Assembly: GCA_016714605.1 (NCBI GenBank)
Contig: JADKDL010000038.1
Coordinates: forward strand, 1 to 64,000
Reading direction: 5' to 3'
DNA from: Bacteroidales bacterium
GTDB taxonomy: Bacteria; Bacteroidota; Bacteroidia; Bacteroidales; UBA1715
Length of the DNA stretch: 64,000 bases
Shown piece by piece: positions 36,976-47,462 of the stretch. The notes under the pieces were generated by a model. That model did no database searches, had not been told where the DNA came from, and saw only the letters and a list, made by a program, of their open reading frames with translations. The position numbers were made by a program, and so were the translations under genes. Every line of letters begins with the position of its first letter. Within the stretch, counting starts at the first letter, position 1.

Positions 36976-38332
36976 TTTTCAGATTATTTAGTATTGTTTC
37001 CAATCTTATTTTTTCTTCATCATAAAAATTATCCATATTTTTTATGGATATGATGTCTCTGTATGATTTATCATTTCTAATTTTTATTAATTCACTGTTT
37101 AGTTCATCTCTGCGCAACCTTAAATATTCTACTCTTCTTAACAGCTGTTCTTTATCTGAAATGGTTGTTTTCTCATCAATTTCAAAGATGCCATTTTCAA
37201 GTTTATATAATATTTCCTGAACCCTATTTAAGTCATTTTTAGTGTATGCATCCTGAAGTTCTACAAAAACCTTATGAGCCTTTATCTTCATTTCATCATC
37301 TGTGAACTTGTCGGGGTGACAGAGTACAATTGCTTTGCGATATAACTTTTTTAAATCATCCTGTTCTTCCTCTGACAAGTCGAATAATTTATCCTTTTTA
37401 GTTTGGTTATACTCTTTCTTAAAATCGTTATATTCCTGCTCCGCCTTCTCATACTCCGCTGATCTATTATTACCTGCTTTTTTTAATTTCTCTTTTTTTA
37501 GCTTAAGTATCTCTATCAATACGTCACCAAATGCCATATTATAGTTATGTACAAAATCAGATATTATCTTTTCTATAGATGATTTTTCGTTTTCTAACGA
37601 AATAATTTCAATTTCAAGATATTTTATTTCCCATTTCAGTCTTTCTATATCCGCATCTGTGAATTGAGTAACAGATTTTATTCTGACTAAATAATTTCTT
37701 ATAGAAACAGATGCACTTTCATAATCAGGCTGATTCAATAACTGTATTATTTGATTTACTTCCACAGTCAGTTCATGCTCGTTTATTTTAGTTGCATGAT
37801 TGGTTATCTGTTCAAATTCTTGAAGTTGAATTAAATTATCTATAATCGACAATCGTTTGCAAATTATATCCGCATCAAATCTCTTTAACGGATCTTCTCC
37901 ATGATAGAGTATTTTTATTCGTTTAAACTCTTCTATAAATAAATCTGCCAGTTCTTTATAATCCCTGGTTATAGTTATATTCTCGTGGTTGGATTGCGCT
38001 TTTATACTCCAATTATAAGAACCTGTGATAGTTGTTTCCCCATCAATGACACAAAATTTATTATGCATTAATGCGCCATTATTTTCGTTTATCAGATAAA
38101 CCTTACCACCTGACTGCTCTAAACTATTATAATTTATTGAACAGTTTTGTGTAATTGGATCATCCACCATAATTAGCTGAACATCCAATCCTGCCTTTGC
38201 TTTGTCACATAGTAAAGCAAATAACTTAGCATCTGTAAACCATGCAACTGCTACATGAATAGAAACAGTAGCAGATTTCAGCTCAGATTGGATTTGTGAC
38301 CTAATATTTGAAAAGTATGCTTGAGTTTCCAC
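36965..38332 (-). CDS. PLD-family nuclease fused to a J domain
   Basis: Residues 1-150 are a phospholipase-D-like domain with one HKD motif, 'MHNKFCVIDGETTITGSYNWS', of the kind seen in PLDc_2 nucleases that dimerise. Residues about 200-300 are coiled-coil. Residues about 320-370 resemble DnaJ: 'DDLKKLYRKAIVLCHPDKF' with an HPD triad, then 'AHKVFVELQDAYTKND'. A short coiled-coil tail follows. It is the first gene of the TerY-P operon and its probable nucleic-acid-cutting effector. The J domain suggests Hsp70 recruitment or self-assembly. Confidence 0.85.
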   Translation of the reverse strand: METQAYFSNIRSQIQSELKSATVSIHVAVAWFTDAKLFALLCDKAKAGLDVQLIMVDDPITQNCSINYNSLEQSGGKVYLINENNGALMHNKFCVIDGETTITGSYNWSIKAQSNHENITITRDYKELADLFIEEFKRIKILYHGEDPLKRFDADIICKRLSIIDNLIQLQEFEQITNHATKINEHELTVEVNQIIQLLNQPDYESASVSIRNYLVRIKSVTQFTDADIERLKWEIKYLEIEIISLENEKSSIEKIISDFVHNYNMAFGDVLIEILKLKKEKLKKAGNNRSAEYEKAEQEYNDFKKEYNQTKKDKLFDLSEEEQDDLKKLYRKAIVLCHPDKFTDDEMKIKAHKVFVELQDAYTKNDLNRVQEILYKLENGIFEIDEKTTISDKEQLLRRVEYLRLRRDELNSELIKIRNDKSYRDIISIKNMDNFYDEEKIRLETILNNLKNEQ

Positions 38333-38492
38333 TTTTATTGTTTTTTGGGAGATTTTTATATATTATACTAAATATGGTAAATAAATTTTACATAACACAC
38401 ATATACTGATCATTATTTCATAAAACCATCCTACACTTTACAATTGTTAATTTATTTTATTTATACATCAAATAAGCACCCCATAATAAGTC

Positions 38493-40553
38493 CTACAAAA
38501 ACCACAAATTACTTTTACCGAAATCGGGTAGGGTGTCGTAGGTGAAGTGGGGATATATTTCGGCGACCATTTCGGGGTAGATGGTAGTGACTGGCAGATT
38601 TTGCTGACTTACACTCTTCCAATACATCCTGCTGAACTGATACACCTGATTTATCAGTTCTTTCATTACCTCCATCGTCAATAGTTCCGGTTTGGAGGAT
38701 TTGAAGGATAGTTTTATCGGGAAATGGTAGTCTTTTGCCGACAGCATACTGTTTTCAAAATACCTGGTATTGTTGAATAACAGAAATTTATTGTACCCAA
38801 CACTTGTATAGGTGCCACTCATTGGCATCTTGCCCTCGCTGTTCATATCGAAGCCTAATAGTTCTTTACTGTCTGTTTTATTTATTGTGACTACGATTAC
38901 CGGCATATCTGATTCGCCTAAATCATCGAGCATGTCAATAATCGGCTGCAGTTCGGTTTTGTCTGATATCTCCTTGTAGAAGTGGATAATCAAACGCTTT
39001 GCATTCTTCTTTTTCTCTTTGAATTGTTCTACCGCATTCCTTATTGAGCCTGCCAACATAACGGGCTCGTCGTCTCTGAAACAATCGAAGTTTTCAAAAA
39101 CTCCTTCATTGCTAAAGCAAAATGCACTTCCCAAAAATCTGTGTGCATAGCCTTGTGGTTTAAACGCCCCTACGCCGACAATCAGTTCATCTTCGTTGGT
39201 ACTTGCTAAACGCCATGGAATGCCGCCCATCTTCGCTAATAATGCCACATAGATATTCGGAATGAAATAGTAAAATTCCGGTTTATCAATATGTTCTTTA
39301 TAGATTACCTGAGAGGTTATCCCTTTATACAACAGTAATTCTTTTATTTTATAATAGGCATCGTGTTGGGGATGTGTCTTATCGTCTTTGGCTATTGGCG
39401 TCACATAGATAGCAAGATACCGGACACCGGGTTCTGCTACAAAATTATCCATTTGCGCTTTTACTTCTTCATAGATTTTAGTGTTATCCGTAAAAGCTAT
39501 TTGTTTTGATGCGTCAAAGTTAAATGGCTGATTGATATAAATGTGCAGCGGATCAGCTTCTTTTTCTTTATTATTGACCATACCTTTCCATCCTTTTACC
39601 ATCGCATTGTACAAATGCTCCTTAATAAAGGGTCCATCTTCCTTGTTATAAATAAAGAATAACTTAAGATGGTTTTCCGTGAATGATTGTAGTGGTTTGT
39701 GTGTTAGCATTCCTAAACCAGGATTGTAATGTTGACCATTACGGAATTGAAGTTTATTGGAATTGTATTTTGTTTTAAATACTTTCTCTTCCGGCAGGGT
39801 ATAGAAGCCATCTGTTTGAAGCTTAAACATTGCTTTAAATTCTTTTACAAAAATGTAATCCCTGCAAAATTCCTGCAGCAATCTTAAAAAAACAGGAAAT
39901 CTGTTTTCTTTTTTCAACATTTCGATCACATCAAACTCTTTTTTCAGCGGATTGCTTAAGACCGGAAACAATGTTGTCTGGTCTTGCTTTATATGGGGCG
40001 GTATGTTGTCAAAATGATAGACCGTGCCTTTGCAATTAATCAAGTTGTATTTTAAGGTATCAAAATCGGGCAGCTCCGCTATGCTTTTCCTTAGTACTTT
40101 AGAGGTGCCATTGTATGCTATCATTAATTCAAAGCTCTTTGGTACTACAGCATTGTATTGTACTTTCAACGTGTATTTATTGTATAGCTTATAGGTGGAG
40201 TTTTTAGCATTTTTATCTTCCAGCCAGACTTCTACATCGTTTACATAATTTGGAAACACCACCGTTTCTTCTATCTCGTTGAAGTAGTTGAATATCAGAT
40301 GGCTAAAATAATGCAATGCAAAATTAGTTGCTTTTTTAAATTCAATTTCTTTCAGGATGGCACCCTCTTTTGGCGGCAGGAAATCTGAATAATAAAATTG
40401 TTTGGCTTTCTCTCTGTCCTCGGGAAATTCATCGAATAGTTTGTCCCATTTAATGGAGAAGCTATCAGGTATTCTTTCACCATAAAAAGCAAACTCCTGT
40501 TTGTCTTTAACAGGTTTGAACGGGATGATATTTAGTTGTATGGACTGTGACAT
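38493..40553 (-). CDS. Long prokaryotic Argonaute, probably catalytically inactive
   Basis: I start at MSQSIQLNIIPFKP (40553). Argonaute features are clear: 'KMGGIPWRLA' in PIWI near residue 455, 'ELINQVYQFSRMYWKSVSQQNLPVT' and a C-terminus of ...NLWFL. In active Argonautes the first catalytic Asp lies in a 'vGiD' strand, but here that strand reads 'DELIVGVGAF', with Gly at the Asp position. The DEDX tetrad therefore appears broken, as in long-B Argonautes that bind guides and signal to an effector. No obvious dedicated effector gene is attached; the PLD-DnaJ gene is 160 bases downstream. Confidence 0.9.
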   Translation of the reverse strand: MSQSIQLNIIPFKPVKDKQEFAFYGERIPDSFSIKWDKLFDEFPEDREKAKQFYYSDFLPPKEGAILKEIEFKKATNFALHYFSHLIFNYFNEIEETVVFPNYVNDVEVWLEDKNAKNSTYKLYNKYTLKVQYNAVVPKSFELMIAYNGTSKVLRKSIAELPDFDTLKYNLINCKGTVYHFDNIPPHIKQDQTTLFPVLSNPLKKEFDVIEMLKKENRFPVFLRLLQEFCRDYIFVKEFKAMFKLQTDGFYTLPEEKVFKTKYNSNKLQFRNGQHYNPGLGMLTHKPLQSFTENHLKLFFIYNKEDGPFIKEHLYNAMVKGWKGMVNNKEKEADPLHIYINQPFNFDASKQIAFTDNTKIYEEVKAQMDNFVAEPGVRYLAIYVTPIAKDDKTHPQHDAYYKIKELLLYKGITSQVIYKEHIDKPEFYYFIPNIYVALLAKMGGIPWRLASTNEDELIVGVGAFKPQGYAHRFLGSAFCFSNEGVFENFDCFRDDEPVMLAGSIRNAVEQFKEKKKNAKRLIIHFYKEISDKTELQPIIDMLDDLGESDMPVIVVTINKTDSKELLGFDMNSEGKMPMSGTYTSVGYNKFLLFNNTRYFENSMLSAKDYHFPIKLSFKSSKPELLTMEVMKELINQVYQFSRMYWKSVSQQNLPVTTIYPEMVAEIYPHFTYDTLPDFGKSNLWFL

Positions 40554-40674
40554 TGAAATACTAAAATACACTTATTTCTTAGTTTTAAATCTTATCTCTA
40601 GTGTAAATAAATATTAATTTAATTAAAGATACTGTAGCAAATAATTCTGTTTTTGGTATAATTATTTTAAGATA

Positions 40675-41830
40675 TTATTTAACACCTTTAATTCCAATAT
40701 TCCTAGCTACATCTCGTTTAAATTTTGTCAAAGGATAATCTTCTAATTCACCTTCAAATAGCTGTTTACCAAAAAACGTCTTCTTTTAATTTTATCTTCT
40801 CCTATTTTAACTATTTTAGCTATATCTCTAATATGAGCATCACTATATCGTTTCTTTTTAGAAATTAATTCTAATGCTTCTCTTTTATGCAAGACATATC
40901 TAGAATGTACTTTAAATATGTTTAAGAATAACTCATAATCTTCCTGATTTGCACTCATGTCAAAATTTATTAATATATCATCAAGGTTATTTATAGGGTT
41001 TAAATTTGATTTACTTCCAGTATTAAAAAGCAATCTGAATTTAAAATCTTTTAAAAATGAATTTAAATTGGATGTAGGACTTAAGAATGTTTTAGATTTT
41101 TTTGTAATTAATTTTTTCTTATGCTTAAACTTTGAATTACAAGCATAACAAGAAGGAACAAGATTATATAATGATAATGCAGCTAAAGGAAATTCAGCTT
41201 TATTTAAAACATGATCTAAAGTAAAATGACTGCTCTTGCCTTCAACTATTAAGCCTTTGATATTTGTTTTAACTGAGTTACTAATTGTACTTGGAAGTTT
41301 ATCAATATTGGTTATTTTTTTTTAATCCTATAATTCATTATGATTTTAGCATTCGTGTCATCTATACCTTTAATCGCTGTAAGTTCAAATTTTCGGGCTT
41401 TGTTTACAAAATGCAGATTATCTTTGTAATCGCCAATATTAGGGAAAGCATTAATATAATCAATATTGCAATAGTAGCATGTCACTAATTTAATTTTATT
41501 ATCATTATCAGAAAAAAACTTTGCAATTTTAGGTTGCTTCTTACTGATATATCCTTTCCCTGCTTTATCATAATTAATTATTTTTTTTAATTTCTTTAAT
41601 TGTACATCTGTTTTTATATATTTGCCAATACGCTTAGATTCCCTGAGAAGTTCTTCTATAGACATTAAAAGCAATTTTTCTAATGTTGGTGCATTAGGTA
41701 CAATTAACGTTCTTTGGTTGAAATATTCTTCAAGTTTATCTTCCATGTCATTAGAACATATAGCACTAACGTATTTTTGATGTAATAAATTTAAATCTAT
41801 TTTATTTTTAGGATAATTGATTTGTAGCAT
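40675..41830 (-). pseudogene. Septu PtuB-like HNH endonuclease, frameshifted
   Basis: The first frame (41312-41830) contains 'LVTCYYCNIDYINAF' (zinc CxxC) and ends in an A9 run at 41327-41335. The next frame continues 'ITNIDKLPSTISNSVKTNIKG', then 'HFTLDHVLNKAEFPLAALSLYNLVPSCYACN', the HNH core with its second CxxC. 'RYVLHKREALELISKKKRYSDAHIRDIAKIV' follows, and two more single-base shifts near 40780 restore 'TFFGKQLFEGELEDYP'. The restored protein of about 380 aa pairs with the ATPase encoded just upstream, as in Septu. Confidence 0.75.
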
Positions 41831-41839
41831 TTTCTAACT

Positions 41840-43759
41840 TTATTTCATTTCTTTTATTCTTTCAATCTCTAATTCTAATTCTTTAATTTTTACTTCTTTG
41901 TATTGATCACCATACAAACTTGTTTCGATATCATTAATATGATTCTTTAGTATTCCGCTAATGTAATCTTCACCTATATTATCCACTAAATAATTATATC
42001 TTTTCTTATTATCATTATATACTTTTAATAAATTAATTTTAGATACTTTATCGGCATTCATTACTGATGTATGAAAGTCAATAATATCCCTTATCTGATT
42101 TAGTGCATACTCTCCAATAGTATTTGAAAGAAAGAAACCATCTGTTAATAATTCGTGAATGTTTGCTCCAAAAGTTTTAGTCAGTATTTCTTTATCTTGC
42201 TCACCATTTTCAGTTAAAAACATGATTCTATCAGAAGGTATATCAGATAGTATAAACGGAGAATGTGTTATAAAACAAATATTAAGTCCAGATAAATTTT
42301 GCCATTCATTTAATTTAATTAAACTCAATAAATCATTCACATATTTTCTCTGCATTTCAGGATGAGCATATAGTTCAACTTCATCAAGGATTAAATTTAC
42401 ACATCGATATTTAATTCTTCCTTCAAAATCTATGGAGTCTATATTTTTTACATGCTATCTAATAGAATGAACAGAATAAATTTGTTGCCGCTCTCCTGAG
42501 CTTAATAACTCAAATAAGAATGTATTATTTCCTAATTTATTTATATCTCTTACTAATATTTTATTTTCAAAGAATGGAGGAGGTATCAAATGTATAGTCT
42601 TTAAATTTCCAGTATCAGAATTATTGTATTCTACTTTAGATGTGGTAATAAGTTTAACTATTGATTTAATATCATAGTCCTTGTTTTGGTATTTAATTAT
42701 ACCTGCAAGATAATTTACAGCCTGATATACTTTATTGGTTACATGTGTTGGGTCTTTACTTAGTTTATTAATAAAGGTTGGAATGTTTCTGATTTCCTCC
42801 AATTGGTTATCCCAAAATATTTCTCTATATGGACTGTATGTCTCTGCTATTTTTATTATTTTTTTAACTATGTACCGCAGAGCAATACTCTGATTATTTT
42901 CTTTATTGTCAAAATCAATTGTGCTTATATCAACATTTCTGAAATCAAAATTTTCTTTTAAAGCATCAATTATATTCTTATAAGAAAGCAAATCATCCTT
43001 AAACTCAATTATACTTTTATCTTTCTTTTTATAAATTACATCAGTTTTTTTGTTTGATATTTTTAGAGAAATAATTGATATTTCTGAACTTTCTCCTATT
43101 CGTGTTGACTCAAATATCCATTTTTTATCAGTATCATTTTCTTCTTTAGCATTGGTTTTTTCATCTTCAGAAATAATTTCATTTTCCACCAATTCAATAA
43201 TATTTGAAATAAACCTAAGCCTTAATAATTCCTCTTGTTTATGAATATTAATTATACCCTCTTCTCTGTTTGGTTCAAATACAATTGGGTTTTCATATCC
43301 GTCATTTTTTATAAAAAGAGATTCAAGCCAATCTTCATGATTTTTTGAATTTAAACCATGTAATGAATAATTGACAGAAACTGTGTAAAATAGTTTCTCT
43401 AAGAATTCTTTATTAATTTCAAAAGGAACACTATCTATCTTATATTTATACTCATTATCATTTTCATCAATTTTATGATATTCAAAACCGGTAACATTCT
43501 GACCACTAAATGTAATTTTATATATTCCGTAAGATTCAAAATACAACTCAACATTTAATCCATTAACCTTTACATAGTCTATATAATCAGATTCATCTTT
43601 ATTAAGACAATGTATATACAAGTTATTTATAGCCATATAAATTAACTCAGATATTGCACTTTTACCAGAGCCGTTCTTGCCTACAATTGCAGATAAATTA
43701 ATTTTTAGATTTTCAATACTATATAAATCAAAGTTTTTGTTCTTGTTAATAATAATCAA
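41840..43759 (-). pseudogene. Septu PtuA-like AAA/ABC-type ATPase with an in-frame TAG
   Basis: Walker A 'AIVGKNGSGKSAISELIYM' near residue 30; signature-like 'LLSSGERQQIYSVHS'. The frame stops at TAG (42452-42454) but continues in the same phase with 'HVKNIDSIDFEGRIKYR' into Walker B 'VNLILDEVELYAHPE' and H loop 'NICFITHSPFILSDIP'. All ATPase motifs exist once the single stop is ignored, giving about 640 aa. Either the stop is a recent mutation or base error, or the product is inactive. The long insert between the Walker motifs is charged. Its stop is nine bases before the HNH start. Confidence 0.75.
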
Positions 43760-43817
43760 ATCATCAATTATAGAATAACCTGTATAAAAGAGATATAATT
43801 CATCCTTAAGATTCTTT

Positions 43818-44648
43818 TTATTTTTTATCAGTCTTATCTAATATTCTTATACCTATAAATTTAAAATCTACAATAGTGTTTATTTGACTTACTTCTTCTA
43901 AATTAAATTCTTTTAAATTCATAAACATATTTAATTCAGCTCTTAGTTTTGCACTAAGGTCTTCCATGAATTTGCGATCATAGGCTACATTAACAATTAC
44001 CCTATATAGTGACTTTGGTATCACAGCTAATAATTGAGAATATTCTGAAAAATTATTTGGTGATATATAATCCTTTCGATACTTTAATAGAAAATTTGTA
44101 GTGTTTTATCTAAAGAAATAAAACGTTTAGAGTCTATCCAAAAATAGAAATATAGTAATCGATGTAAAGCTTAAACCATACCATTTTTTAACTTTCATAT
44201 CCAGATTGCTATTAAAGACAGAGGATTTATCTTTATAAATATTATAAAACTCTTCCCAGATTTCAATTTGATCATCAGTATTTCTACCAGATAATATCCT
44301 AACCGTAAATGGAGAAGGTCCTCCTTCAAATATAATGTCATTATCTATTCCTGATCCAGTAAGGATGCTAAACCAATCTTGAATTATTTCTAATTTTGAT
44401 TCTTTTCTTTGTTTTCCATTATTAAAACTTGCAAAAACATGAACAGGGTCAACACCAGAAGATTTATATGTTTTTAAATTGATAAACCATTTTTGCTTTT
44501 TTATAAACATACTGTCTTCACTCAGTATTTTATATAATAATTGAGGAGAAGAATCTCTATTGTCTTCATAAAATTCTGCTAAAAGATCTGCTATTTCTGA
44601 ATAAATAATACTCCAATCTTTTTGTTTTGTATCTTTATTTTTAGCCAT
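43818..44648 (-). pseudogene. Unknown protein linked to the Septu-like pair, frameshifted
   Basis: The frame from 44648 reads 'DWSIIYSEIADLLAEFYEDN' and 'DPVHVFASFNNGKQRKESKLEIIQDWFSILTG'. Two single-base shifts (about 44130 and 44075) lead through 'FWIDSKRFISLDKTLQ' and 'NFLLKYRKDYISPNNFSEYSQLL' to the final frame ending at 43818. The restored protein is about 275 aa. I know no family. Directly upstream of the ATPase, it may be a third component of this defence unit. Confidence 0.55.
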
Positions 44649-44704
44649 ATTGAATTATTGTTAGAATAATTGCCTTACAGAAGTGGTAAAATCAATCTCA
44701 TAAT

Positions 44705-44854
44705 TTATAAAATTAACTTCTTTGGTCTTCTTGGAAAATATTTTTGTATTTGAATATATTGTTCATGTCTTTTTTGTCTTTCGCCATAGAAAGCAAATGT
44801 AAGATTATCTACTAATGGTGCGAATGAAATAATATTTAGTTGAATCTGTTGCAT
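44705..44854 (-). pseudogene. N-terminal relic of a second prokaryotic Argonaute
   Basis: ATG 44854 opens a 49-codon frame reading MQQIQLNIISFAPLVDN followed by LTFAFYGER. It aligns with the Argonaute at 40553 (MSQSIQLNIIPFKPVKDK, then QEFAFYGER): same spacing and the same 'FAFYGER'. After residue 26 the similarity ends and the frame stops 23 codons later. Together with the C-terminal relic at 27618-27689, it represents the two ends of a second Argonaute gene in the same orientation. Confidence 0.85.
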
Positions 44855-44908
44855 TGGTTTTATATCTTTTTTGTATTACTAGTTTATTTAATGTGTTTGA
44901 TTTATAAT

Positions 44909-45626
44909 TTATTGATTAATCATCAAATATCCTTTCCCTACAGCACTATCCTTTTTAGAAATCATTACATTAAATTTATCAATAGTTAATGATGAAATTT
45001 CAAAATAGGCATACCAGGGCTTAAAACTCAATTCATCAACAAGGATAGATTTTGAGCCTGACAATTTTATATTGGAATAGATTATCAATTCTGAAACGAA
45101 ATTGTTTGAGATTTTTAATTTTAATCCTTTTGCAAAAATTCCATTTTTCTGCCTTGAGATAATACCACATTCCAGAAATAGAGGGATTGTTTCATCAACT
45201 CCTATATGCATGGACCGATTTGAACCATACAATGCACCCATTTTCTCTAATATTACTCGTTTGCTGATTACATCCTGAACTTTGAAACCCACTGAGAAAG
45301 CTAGTAAAATATCATATGCAATTGGAAAAGCAAGTGAATACAAACTAATCAAAACAGCCTTTTGGTCATTTTTGCTTAAACTTAAAAAATTGCCTTTAAG
45401 TTGTTTTGCCAATAAATTAAGCAGATTGGTATTTTTATTAATAATTGATACTAAATGACTCTGCGTTTTTTTTGCTCTGTTTTCTCCTTTTGTAAATTCG
45501 TGTATGTATTTTTAGATAATCCGGAGAATTAACCTTACCTGTGCTGATGTAATCAATTACAGCATATTCCAATACTATCAATGGAATACGGTTACTGATG
45601 CCTATATATTTTCCTTTACTACTCAT
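44909..45626 (-). pseudogene. brxA: BrxA-like protein of the BREX operon, frameshift in an A8 run
   Basis: The 45438-45626 frame ('ISNRIPLIVLEYAVIDYISTGKVNSPDYL') ends just after an A8 run near 45468. The next frame has no ATG but is open across it ('HLVSIINKNTNLLNLLAKQLKGNFL'), continuing 'KNDQKAVLISLYSLAFPIAYDILLAFSVGF' to 44909. The restored product is about 235 aa, the size of BrxA, and in type 3 BREX brxA follows pglZ as here. Assignment rests on position and size more than on motif matches. The start overlaps the PglZ stop by eight bases. Confidence 0.6.
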
Positions 45627-47462
45627 TGATACTAATAAAAGGGACTATAACCTCCCATAAATGAGAACCGCCATGTGTAATTACCTGGCTGTTTTCGTTT
45701 GTAAATGCCTCTTGTTTCTTCAGGTAAAGAGATAGACCTTTTTTGCCAACTTCAATATTAGTATTCAGCTCCAGAAAATTATCCAATAGGATTTCATTAG
45801 TGAAATGTAAATGCCTTTTTCCTCGGCTTAATGCACCTAACTTATCTTTCATAGTTAAGTTCTTTAATCCTTTTGCTTCTATACTTCCATGATCTGCTGT
45901 GATGTAAACCTGAAAACCTTTGGCTTTTAAACCTGAAATGGATTCAACAATTTTCGATATTGCAATCCATTGCTCAGTTGAAGTTTTTAGTTGACTATTG
46001 CCAAGTATCGAACCATGCATAATATCATCCAAATCATTGCAAACCAAACCAATAATGGTTATATCAGGTGTAATATCTTCCAATCTTAGAGGTTCATTAA
46101 TGCTGAATTTTTTATATGCAATTTGAAAACCAGACACACCATGATTCAGCCAATAGGTTACAAACAGTTTGGCTTCTTTTGAGTTATCAGAAGACAAGTC
46201 TGGTTTATCACCTTTGAAAATAGCTTGTCTTGACCATGCTGTTATAGTTGGGATGAAAGCCAGTGAAGCATTTGTAGAATATACAATACCCACATCAGAT
46301 AATGCTTTGCCTAAGATATTCCATTGCCAATAGTTCATGCCATCAATAACGAGTAATGCTTTTTTCTTAGAAGGCTTGGCATTAATATGTTCTAATATAC
46401 GGGAAACTACAACCGGCTTTCTTACACCACTGAGAGAAAATAAGCTGCCATAGGTATTATCAATGAAACGCTGAAAACGAATATTGAAGGCATTTTCAAT
46501 CTTTTGATAAGCTCCTTTCAACTCTTCATTTTCGGATAACAAATACTTCAATTTTGCATTTGCCAGTACCTGAATAATTTTGAACCACTGGTCTGCAATG
46601 TCTTCAATAATTTCAAGTTGCTGTTTCAGGTATTCAATCAAACCTTCCAACTCATTATCGTTATGGCCTTGCTGGTCAACAAATAAACCAATTTTTAATG
46701 GCTTAGGGAATGCATCATATTTTTCTGGAGAAACTTGTACAGGCTTTAAATATTCAAATGCAAATAGGTATCCCAAACTTTTGTTTAATAGCGATTCATT
46801 AAAATCCAGTTCTGAAATAGCTTTATCTACATAAGACTGCCATTGTACCTGAATGTAATTTACAAGGTTCACTTTGGTTAAACCTTTTGTAACAAGTGCC
46901 GGGAAATAGGGCTTGGTAATAGCTGAAAGAAACTTTGTTAATGGTTCATTTATTCCATTTTTTTCTAGCAGCACCGTAATGAGTGCATTTAGTATTCTTT
47001 CTTTTGCCTTACTGCTGGTGAGTGTATCAAAATCTACATTGTACAAGTTTTCCAACAAGAAATTTCAAGGTTTTGTCGTGGCTTAGTTCTTCGTATGGCT
47101 TAATATTGGAGAGAAGACATAGTGCGTTAAAGCTTAAACCTTTTATTGCTTTTGCATCTAAATTAGGAAACAGCTTTGGTAAGCCCATTGCTTGAAAAAT
47201 GCACCAACATTTCAATATCCGGAAGTGGAAGGTAATTGCTTGGTGCAATAATGAGGTATTTGGCAGATGCCTCTCTAACTTGTAATTCAAACGTAAGTCT
47301 AACTGCTAAATCTGTTTTACAAGGAATCAGTTTATAACCATCGTTTTCAAATGCTTGTTTTAACTCATCATATTCAAACAGACTATCTTGATCAGCAATT
47401 ATGATGTGCTGTTTGTGACTGGAAATCACCAGTTTTTTATATTTATCTATCCAGTTACTCAT
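45619..47462 (-). pseudogene. pglZ: PglZ-family BREX protein, two frameshifts
   Basis: The head from 47462 reads 'WIDKYKKLVISSHKQHIIIADQDSLFEYDELKQAF'. A shift in a T5 run near 47205 leads to 'FQAMGLPKLFPNLDAKAIKGL', and another near 47065 to the frame 45619-47058, which opens on TTG. The PglZ (alkaline phosphatase-like) core has 'KKALLVIDGMNYWQWNILG' with the metal Asp, 'ITAWSRQAIFKG' and 'FQVYITADHGSIEAKGL' with the DH pair. About 610 aa when restored. PglZ is a core BREX component; its exact reaction is debated. Confidence 0.85.
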
